From: Rhodospira sp.
Lineage (GTDB): Bacteria; Pseudomonadota; Alphaproteobacteria; Rhodospirillales; Rhodospirillaceae
Direction: 5' to 3'
DNA: 27,752 nt
NCBI GenBank assembly: GCA_028277295.1
Contig: JANQGN010000285.1
Span: 1 to 27,752 of the forward strand
The notes beneath the pieces were generated by a model. It saw only the letters and a program-made list of their open reading frames with translations, was not told the origin of the DNA and did not search any database. Position numbers and translations under genes: made by a program. Shown here piece by piece: positions 22,435 through 27,752 of this stretch (within the stretch, counting starts at the first letter, position 1; every line of letters begins with the position of its first letter).

Positions 22435-23685
22435 CTAGCCGGCCAGGAGGGCCTGAACCTCACTGCCACGGCCGTCGTCGGCCAGCAGTTTCCCCAGCAT
22501 CATGCGGGTGACCGGTGACGGCGCCATGGCCAGGCTCATGCGATACCACAGGGCGGCTTCGCTGACCTGGTCGGCCAGGGCGGCGTCCTGGGCTTGCGCG
22601 GCGCAGGCATCGGCCAGCGCGGCGGCGTCGGCGCCCGCCGCGACCCCCGCCCGCCGCTCGGCCAGCGCCGCTTCCACCGCCGCGCGGGTGACGGGCGGCG
22701 CGATCGGTGTCTCCAGAAACGCGCTGAGCTCCTGGTACTCGGGAAAAGGCCTCAGAACCTCCTTGCTGTCCGGCAATACCGGCGGGGTGTAGTTGGGGGT
22801 GTGGGTCATGGCGAAATGGCTGGGCATCAAGAGCACCAGGTTCCGCCAGATCTCCCGGTCGATGATCCTGCGGGCCTCGTCCAGGGTCATGTCCGGGCTG
22901 GCGGCGTCGACCAGTTCGCGCCCCAGCATGTCCATCAGCCCTTCGCGGAACGCCGGCCAGCGCGGGTCATTGATCAACCCATAGGAGGTGTTCCGGCGCC
23001 AGATGCCCCCAGAGTCGTCCGTCTGGGCGATGGGACCGAGGCGCGGCAGGATCTTGAAGCGGCCGCGAATGACCGACAGACAGTTGGGCAGGAACTCTTC
23101 CCCGAAGTAGGGCAGGTTGAGGGTTTGGCTGGCGGTCAGGCAGGCGCGCCAGATGTCCGAGCGCATCACGGCATAGTACAGGCTGAGGCCATGGGCGGTG
23201 TAGTACACCAGCCGTCTCACCGGGTCCGGGTTCTCGAAGTCGGCATAGCGGGCCATGATCGCCCAGTCCACCGGCCCCCAGGGCGTTACCCGGCCCAGCT
23301 TGATGTTCAGCCGCTCACCCATCGCGCCCACGTAGCCGGGGTGCCCATCGAGGAAGTCGGGCGCCGCCCGCAGGCTGCCGGGCATGTGAAGGTCATCGTC
23401 GGGGACCATCACCATGTAGGGCGTCTCGACCAGATCGACCATGCGCTGCACGCACTCGGCCATGGTTGGATAGCGGTCCTTGGGCAACGGTTCCAGATGA
23501 ATGTTAAGACGGCTCGCGTGGGTCTCCACGGCCGCCTGGACCAACTGGGCGTGCGGCGCCTTGGAGGAATCGCCCAGGATAATGCGCCCGGTGAAGCCGC
23601 CGCGCGCGTAAAACGCCAGCGCCCGCACCACGAACTCCGTGCGATTGAGCGTGGGGATCAGCACCGTGACGCGATCGTCGCTCAT
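22435..23685 (-). CDS. Family 2 glycosyltransferase
   Basis: 416-aa GT-A glycosyltransferase. VTVLIPTLNRTEFVVRAL at the N-terminus is the nucleotide-binding beta-alpha unit, and MVPDDDLHMPGSL (about residues 97-109) carries the metal-binding DXD and is typical of GT2. The C-terminal 80 residues are Ala-rich helical, ending in a TPR-like stretch (ALWYRMSLAMAPSPVTRMMLGKLLADDG). It is the last gene of the four-gene operon, and its ATG overlaps the preceding stop. It probably adds a sugar in glycan assembly using the nucleotide-sugar made by its neighbours; donor and acceptor are unknown. The MITE copy 2 begins 12 bp beyond its stop. Confidence 0.85.
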   Translation of the reverse strand: MSDDRVTVLIPTLNRTEFVVRALAFYARGGFTGRIILGDSSKAPHAQLVQAAVETHASRLNIHLEPLPKDRYPTMAECVQRMVDLVETPYMVMVPDDDLHMPGSLRAAPDFLDGHPGYVGAMGERLNIKLGRVTPWGPVDWAIMARYADFENPDPVRRLVYYTAHGLSLYYAVMRSDIWRACLTASQTLNLPYFGEEFLPNCLSVIRGRFKILPRLGPIAQTDDSGGIWRRNTSYGLINDPRWPAFREGLMDMLGRELVDAASPDMTLDEARRIIDREIWRNLVLLMPSHFAMTHTPNYTPPVLPDSKEVLRPFPEYQELSAFLETPIAPPVTRAAVEAALAERRAGVAAGADAAALADACAAQAQDAALADQVSEAALWYRMSLAMAPSPVTRMMLGKLLADDGRGSEVQALLAG

Positions 23686-24329
23686 CCTGCCTCCTGCTTG
23701 ATGGGCCGCGCCGGCACGCCGACCACGGTCTGACCAGGGGCCACATCCCGCACCACAACCGCCCCGGCGCCGACGCGGGCCCCCGCGCCGATGGTCACGT
23801 TCTGATGAACGATGGCGCCGGCGCCAATGCTGGCATGCCGGCACACATGGACCGTGCCCAGAACGATCACGCCCGGCCCCACCGAAGCATAGTCCTCAAG
23901 GGTTACCTCGTGGTGAAGCGTGGCATTGATATTGATGTTGCAGCCGCGACCGATGCGCACCGTGGGCATGATGGTCACACCACGCTGGATGATCCCAGCG
24001 GGCCCGACCTGGGCCCGGGCGGAAACGGATGCGTGCGGCGAGATCAGGCCGACGAGGTTTTCAGGGCCATAGTGGGCGGTCAGGCGCTCGCGCAGGGCCG
24101 GCGGATCGATCACCAGGCACACCTTCAGGCCGGGCCGGCGCGTTTGCCAGTCCGCGAAGGCGTCATCGCCGCCCAGGTGCGGCAAGCCATGGGTGTCCCG
24201 CGCCGGGTCGACGTCGAACACGCCGACGAGGTCATAGGCGCCCAGGCTCTCGGCCAGGTCCGCCACGTCCCATTCGCAGGGGACGATGGCCAGGGGCACG
24301 CGGGCGCGCGATGCGGGGGCGGTCGTCAC
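23682..24329 (-). CDS. PglD/NeuD-like sugar O- or N-acyltransferase
   Basis: 215-aa protein with a Rossmann-like N-terminal domain (about residues 10-85) and a left-handed beta-helix of hexapeptide repeats (about residues 95-205: VSARAQVGPAGIIQRGVTI, RIGRGCNININA, SIGAGAIVHQNVTIGAGA). The HHEVTLEDYASVGPG stretch supplies the catalytic histidine position of PglD. Such enzymes transfer acetyl from acetyl-CoA to amino- or hydroxy-sugars. The GTG start at 24329 overlaps the RmlC-like stop. A longer reading to 24404 is rejected because it runs into the upstream gene. The substrate may be the operon's heptose or a 4-amino sugar made with the DegT enzyme. Confidence 0.82.
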   Translation of the reverse strand: MTTAPASRARVPLAIVPCEWDVADLAESLGAYDLVGVFDVDPARDTHGLPHLGGDDAFADWQTRRPGLKVCLVIDPPALRERLTAHYGPENLVGLISPHASVSARAQVGPAGIIQRGVTIMPTVRIGRGCNININATLHHEVTLEDYASVGPGVIVLGTVHVCRHASIGAGAIVHQNVTIGAGARVGAGAVVVRDVAPGQTVVGVPARPIKQEAG

Positions 24330-24841
24330 GGCAGGCCCCGGTCGCGGCGCGACAGGATGGGCGCGGGGACGGGCCAGTCGATACCCAGGTCCGGATCGTT
24401 CCACAGCACCGTGAATTGCCGGGCGCGGTCATAGCTGGTGGTCTGCTTGTAGTGGAAGATGGCCGTGTCGCTCAGCACCACATGGCCATTGCCGAACCTG
24501 GGCGGGATCAGCACCTGATGCCGGTTGCGGTCCGACAGGGTGAACGACGTCCACTGTCGGTATTGTGGCGAGTCCGGGTCCCAGTTGATGACCACCAGGT
24601 AGAAGCGGCCGGAGAGGCAGGAGACCAGCTTGGCGGTGCTGTCGTCGCCATGAATGCCGCGCAACACGTGGCGGTGCGAGACCGAGATATCGTCCTGGAT
24701 GAAGGTCTCGGTGATGCCGGCGGCGCGGTACAGGGCCTCATTGTAGATCTCGATGTACTCGCCCCGGAAGTCCTCGAACTGGGTAGGGGGCTCGATCAGC
24801 TTCACGCCGTCCAGCGTGGTGGCGTGGACCGTCACTGTCAT
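24326..24841 (-). CDS. RmlC-like NDP-4-keto-sugar 3- or 3,5-epimerase
   Basis: 171-aa cupin of the dTDP-4-dehydrorhamnose 3,5-epimerase family. EDFRGEYIEIYN, FIQDDISVS and HVLRGIHGDD (catalytic histidine) are clear, as is the FHYKQTTSYD segment carrying the general-acid tyrosine. The family epimerises 4-keto-6-deoxy nucleotide sugars. No RmlA/B/D set accompanies it. Instead the operon has an HddC-like guanylyltransferase, which suits a GDP-heptose epimerase of the kind described in Campylobacter capsule pathways. Both ends overlap neighbours by 4 bp. Confidence 0.85.
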   Translation of the reverse strand: MTVTVHATTLDGVKLIEPPTQFEDFRGEYIEIYNEALYRAAGITETFIQDDISVSHRHVLRGIHGDDSTAKLVSCLSGRFYLVVINWDPDSPQYRQWTSFTLSDRNRHQVLIPPRFGNGHVVLSDTAIFHYKQTTSYDRARQFTVLWNDPDLGIDWPVPAPILSRRDRGLP

Positions 24842-25539
24842 CCGTTGTCTCCCATGAAGGCCGGCACGATGGTCTGGGCCCGGGCCAGGTCCGCCGGGAC
24901 GCCGATGTCGATGAACAGGCCCGCGAACACCTGGCCAGCCAGCCGGCCGGCCGCCGCCTGCCCGGGGAAGATGTCCCGCTCCAGGGAACAGGGGCCGGGA
25001 ATGGCGTCCAGCAGGCCGGGGCGGACCACGTAGACCCCACCGTTGACACGCCCGGGTCCGCCGTCGCCACGTTCCCGGAAGCCAGTGACCCGGCCGTCCT
25101 CCAGAGTCACACAGCCGCTGCGGCTGGTGTCGTCCAGGTGGCGGAGCGCCATGGCGGCGGCCCAGTCCCCGGGGCTGGCGGCCAGGGCCTGGACGTCGAC
25201 GTCGAACAGGGTATCGCCATTGACCAGGGCGAAGGGGGGGGCCAGCCGGTCGGCGGCGAAACGCAAGGCACCCCCGGTGCCCATGGCCTCCGGCTCCACC
25301 ACCACCGAAACCGTCGCCTCGGCGACGCGCCGGCCGTCATAGGCGGCCCGCATGCGTGCTCCCTGCCAGCCGGCCAGCAGCAGGACCTCGGTCAGGCCCT
25401 GGCGGGCGAGATGGGTGATGAGGTGATCGAGGAAGGGCCGGTCGCCCACCGTCAGCATGGGCTTTGGGCAGTCGCTGGTGAGCGCGCCCAGGCGGGTGCC
25501 CCGCCCGCCGGCCAGAATGACGCCGCGCCGCAGGGGCAT
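24838..25539 (-). CDS. hddC: HddC-like D-glycero-D-manno-heptose 1-phosphate guanylyltransferase
   Basis: 233-aa nucleotidyltransferase. VILAGGRGTRLGALTSD with CPKPMLTVGDRPFLDHL is the nucleotide-binding start; VVEPEAMGTGGALRFAA and LVNGDTLFDVD carry the sugar-phosphate and metal motifs, and GLFIDIGVPAD ends the family pattern. HddC activates heptose 1-phosphate with GTP. AAGGAGG stands 8 nt before the ATG at 25539, marking it as the first gene of the operon. It complements hddA at 5630, 19 kb away on the other strand. A mannose- or glucose-1-phosphate nucleotidyltransferase is the alternative, less likely given the short HddC-like length. Confidence 0.75.
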   Translation of the reverse strand: MPLRRGVILAGGRGTRLGALTSDCPKPMLTVGDRPFLDHLITHLARQGLTEVLLLAGWQGARMRAAYDGRRVAEATVSVVVEPEAMGTGGALRFAADRLAPPFALVNGDTLFDVDVQALAASPGDWAAAMALRHLDDTSRSGCVTLEDGRVTGFRERGDGGPGRVNGGVYVVRPGLLDAIPGPCSLERDIFPGQAAAGRLAGQVFAGLFIDIGVPADLARAQTIVPAFMGDNG

Positions 25540-25571
25540 GCCGGGACCTCCTTGTGCCAGGACCGGTCCGT

Positions 25572-25577
25572 CTTATA
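25572..25577 (-). promoter_or_regulatory. Possible -10 box of the hddC operon
   Basis: TATAAG on the minus strand lies about 33 bp before the hddC-like start within the 100-bp gap after the M42 gene. No convincing -35 box is found at proper spacing. It is listed because a promoter is expected here. Confidence 0.25.
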
Positions 25578-25639
25578 CAGGGGAACCCTTGAACACTTTG
25601 TTGACGGCGGACGATCCGTCGGAACCTTTGAGGCGAGGA

Positions 25640-26761
25640 TCAATCGTCCTGCAACTGGACATCCGGGAAGTCGCTACGCGGCCCCAGGGGCACCTTGTCG
25701 CGTTCGAAAATGGGCGGCATTTGGATGTAATGGGCCAGCAACTCGGCCAGGGCGATCAGGGACTTGACATGGGTACGCTCCCATCCGTGAGAGCCGTCGC
25801 AGGCGAAGCACACCAGCGACGTGCGGATGTCGTTGCCAGCCTCCAGGGCGGCGGCGCCGTCGCTGCGGTAGTACCGGAACACGTCGCGGCTGTGCTCGAT
25901 GCCGCAGGCCTGGCATAGGGTCAGCAGGCGCCGCGTCAGGTGCCAGTCGAAGGGACCGCTGCTGTCCTGCATGCAGATGGTGACGCCGTACTCGCTGGTG
26001 TTCTGTCCGGGGGCGATGGTGCCGTTATCCACGCTCACCATCTCGGCGACGTCGCCGTGAAGGATGTGGCTGGCGCCCACGCCCACCTCCTCGGAGATGG
26101 TGAACAGCAGGTGGCAGTCCACGGGGATCTTGGGGTCGGCATCCTTGACGGCCTTGGCGGCGGCGAGGATGGCGGCGACGCCCGCCTTGTCGTCCAGGAA
26201 GCGGCTGTTGATGAAGCCGTTGGGCAGGAACTCGGGATTCGGATCCACCGCGATGTGGTCGCCTACATGGACGCCCAGACGCTCAAGGCCGGCGATGTCG
26301 TGGACCACCTCGTCGAGTCGCAGCTCCACCTGCTCCCAACTGGTGGGCTGGGTGTCCACGGCCTCATTGAAGGTGTGGCCGGAGGCTTTGAGGGGCAGGA
26401 TGGTGCCACGCCAGGCGCGGCCCTCATCGCCGTAGACGGTCACCCGCGCGCCCTCTGCGAACCGGGACGACCAGGTCCCGATGGGCAACATCTCCAGCCG
26501 GCCGTTCTCCTTCAGGCGCTTGACGATGGCGCCCAAGGTGTCCAGGTGAGCGATGATGGCCCGGTCGGGGCTGTAGCGAATCCCCTGGATGTTGGCGCGG
26601 ATGGCGCCGCGCCGGGTCAGCTCGTAGGGGATGGCCAGCCGCTCCAGTTCATCGCCCACGGCCAGGACGACACTGTCGGTGAGTCCGGTGGGACTGGGGA
26701 TGGCCAGCAAGCGCTGGAGCGTGGAGACAAGGTAGTCCTGGTCGATCCGCAGGCGTTGCAC
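25640..26761 (-). CDS. M42-family metallopeptidase of the NAGGN osmoprotectant type
   Basis: 373-aa predicted cytosolic dinuclear metal hydrolase. IPSPTGLTD, RRGAIRANIQG, AHLDTLGAIVKRLK, PIGTWSSRFAEGARV and ILPLKASGHTFNE match the M42 hydrolases found with N-acetylglutaminylglutamine amide synthesis genes. Candidate metal ligands are seen in AHLD, FLDDKAG, SEEVG, SVDNG and ERTHVKSL. The biosynthetic partners are not in the window, so here it stands alone. The start is GTG at 26761, with GGGAG 8 nt upstream. It is 57 bp downstream of the antiporter gene on the same strand. Its link to the glycan genes is probably only proximity. Confidence 0.85.
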   Translation of the reverse strand: MQRLRIDQDYLVSTLQRLLAIPSPTGLTDSVVLAVGDELERLAIPYELTRRGAIRANIQGIRYSPDRAIIAHLDTLGAIVKRLKENGRLEMLPIGTWSSRFAEGARVTVYGDEGRAWRGTILPLKASGHTFNEAVDTQPTSWEQVELRLDEVVHDIAGLERLGVHVGDHIAVDPNPEFLPNGFINSRFLDDKAGVAAILAAAKAVKDADPKIPVDCHLLFTISEEVGVGASHILHGDVAEMVSVDNGTIAPGQNTSEYGVTICMQDSSGPFDWHLTRRLLTLCQACGIEHSRDVFRYYRSDGAAALEAGNDIRTSLVCFACDGSHGWERTHVKSLIALAELLAHYIQMPPIFERDKVPLGPRSDFPDVQLQDD

Positions 26762-26818
26762 GGGGCCATCTCCCAGAGGATGTCAAGGCCCGGCCGACCG
26801 CGCTCCTCGCGGGCGCCC

Positions 26819-27752
26819 TCAGGCCGGCCAGAGGAAGAACAGCATCAGGTAGGCCAAAAGGAACAACGCCACCATCACCGCCGAGGCGCCAATAGGCCAG
26901 GTGCGGCCCAGGGTGCCGCCGCGGCCGTGGGTGGCCTCGGTCCAGGTGATCAGTCCGTCGATGCCGCGCCGGGCGCCGCCAAGGCCGCCGCTCCAGGCGC
27001 GCCCCACGGTGTCGCGCGCGAACATCGCCAACGCTGGCCCGGCTACCCGGTACAGCCAGTCCACGTCGAGTGTGAGCGTCAGCGTCCGCTTCATCAAGGG
27101 CAACAGGATAAAGAACGCCAGACCGGAGAACAGCAGCAACTGGAGTTGGGTGACGATGTGAGCGCCGGTGTACGCGGCGTAGTCCACCGGGTAGGGCAGG
27201 AGGGCATACAGCGGTCCGGGCATCACGCCGAGGCCGATGCACAGGACGGCGAACAGGATCATGGCCGCGCGCATGGACCAGGGCGGGTCCTTGGGACGCA
27301 AGCCGCTGTCCTTCTGGAAGAACACGAACCAGGGGAACTTGATACCGGCGTGCAGGAACACGCCCGCGCTGGCCGCCTGCAACAGCATCCAGGCGGTCAT
27401 CAGGTGCTCGTCGGCGGCGCCCTGGGTGATCATGGACTTGGTGACGAAGCCCGAGGTCCACGGGAAGGACGAGATCGCCAGGGCGCCAATGGTGCCGCAG
27501 ACGGTGGTGATCGGCATGGTTCGGAACAGCCCGCCCAGGTCGGTGCACTTGCGCAGGCCGGTCATGTAGAGCACCGAGCCCGCGCTCATCAGCAGCAGCG
27601 CCTTGTAGATGATGTGGGCGAAGGCATGGGACGCGGCGCCGTTCAGGGCCATCTCGGTGCCGATGCCGATGCCGCAGACCATGAACCCCACCTGGTTGAC
27701 GATGGAGTAGGCCAGGATGCGCCGCATGTCGTTCTCCAGCAGCGCGTAGACG
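26819..27752 (-). CDS. MrpD/NuoN-like cation/proton antiporter subunit (partial, 5' end outside window)
   Basis: At least 311 C-terminal residues of a proton-conducting transporter-family membrane protein. The reading frame stays open to the window edge, where it encodes VYALLENDMRRILAYS, a conserved stretch of MrpD/NuoN/NuoM-type subunits, so the start lies beyond 27752. Further family marks are HAFAHIIYKALLLMSAG (with the ion-path His and Lys) and TSGFVTKSMI. Several hydrophobic membrane helices follow, ending in a last helix at the C-terminus (AVMVALFLLAYLMLFFLW). Proteobacterial Na+/H+ antiporter subunit D is the best reading; a complex I subunit is the alternative. The internal ATG at 27727 is not the real start. 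Confidence 0.83.
   Translation of the reverse strand, partial: VYALLENDMRRILAYSIVNQVGFMVCGIGIGTEMALNGAASHAFAHIIYKALLLMSAGSVLYMTGLRKCTDLGGLFRTMPITTVCGTIGALAISSFPWTSGFVTKSMITQGAADEHLMTAWMLLQAASAGVFLHAGIKFPWFVFFQKDSGLRPKDPPWSMRAAMILFAVLCIGLGVMPGPLYALLPYPVDYAAYTGAHIVTQLQLLLFSGLAFFILLPLMKRTLTLTLDVDWLYRVAGPALAMFARDTVGRAWSGGLGGARRGIDGLITWTEATHGRGGTLGRTWPIGASAVMVALFLLAYLMLFFLWPA

Noticed and set aside
22594..23733. A 379-codon plus-strand frame over the GT2 gene
   Set aside because: Shadow of the family 2 glycosyltransferase; low-complexity product and no ribosome site.
1..27752. CRISPR arrays, tRNA or rRNA genes
   Set aside because: No regularly spaced repeats and no tRNA or rRNA-like sequence were seen on either strand.

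Overview
The window is GC-rich, densely coding bacterial chromosome. The flbT and flaF genes beside a short flagellin, together with codon bias toward G/C, point to an alphaproteobacterium, probably Rhodospirillales-like; the genus cannot be fixed from the sequence alone. The theme is nucleotide-sugar biosynthesis and glycosyl transfer around a flagellin locus.

Layout. (1) 269-7197 (+): an eight-gene, tightly coupled operon (mostly 4-bp ATGA overlaps). It holds an SDR sugar epimerase/reductase, a sugar O-methyltransferase, a two-subunit transketolase, a second SDR, a GDP-mannose-4,6-dehydratase-like enzyme, the heptose kinase HddA and a Nudix hydrolase. (2) 7323-11555 (+): an unusual CBS-NeuB-SAF-TIM-barrel fusion, a cytidylyltransferase-like enzyme and a DegT-type aminotransferase, which resembles a nonulosonic (sialic-acid-like) sugar pathway. 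(3) 11625-11870: a MITE-like element with terminal inverted repeats and a perfect 12-bp target duplication. (4) 11990-15448 (+): a coiled-coil protein with flagellin-like architecture, a doubtful small ORF, flbT, flaF and flagellin, ending in a strong terminator. (5) 15602-15721: REP-like palindromes. (6) 16076-18250 (+): a TPR plus GT41-type glycosyltransferase resembling Caulobacter FlmG. (7) 18281-21997 (-): a sialyltransferase-like protein, a third SDR and a radical SAM/SPASM protein. (8) 22180-22423: a second, inverted copy of the MITE. (9) 22435-25539 (-): a coupled operon of HddC-like guanylyltransferase, RmlC-like epimerase, PglD-like acyltransferase and family 2 glycosyltransferase. 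(10) 25640-27752 (-): an M42 peptidase of the NAGGN-osmoprotectant type and a truncated MrpD/NuoN-like antiporter subunit, probably unrelated housekeeping genes.

How it fits together (inference). HddA, the HddC-like enzyme, the Gmd-like dehydratase, the RmlC-like epimerase and the Fcl-like reductases could make a GDP-(6-deoxy)heptose, with the transketolase possibly supplying sedoheptulose 7-phosphate and the methyltransferase decorating the sugar. The NeuB fusion, aminotransferase and cytidylyltransferase could make a CMP-nonulosonate. The FlmG-like and sialyltransferase-like proteins are candidate transferases, with flagellin a likely acceptor. GmhA, GmhB, PseB/PseH and similar partners are absent from the window and would have to lie elsewhere.
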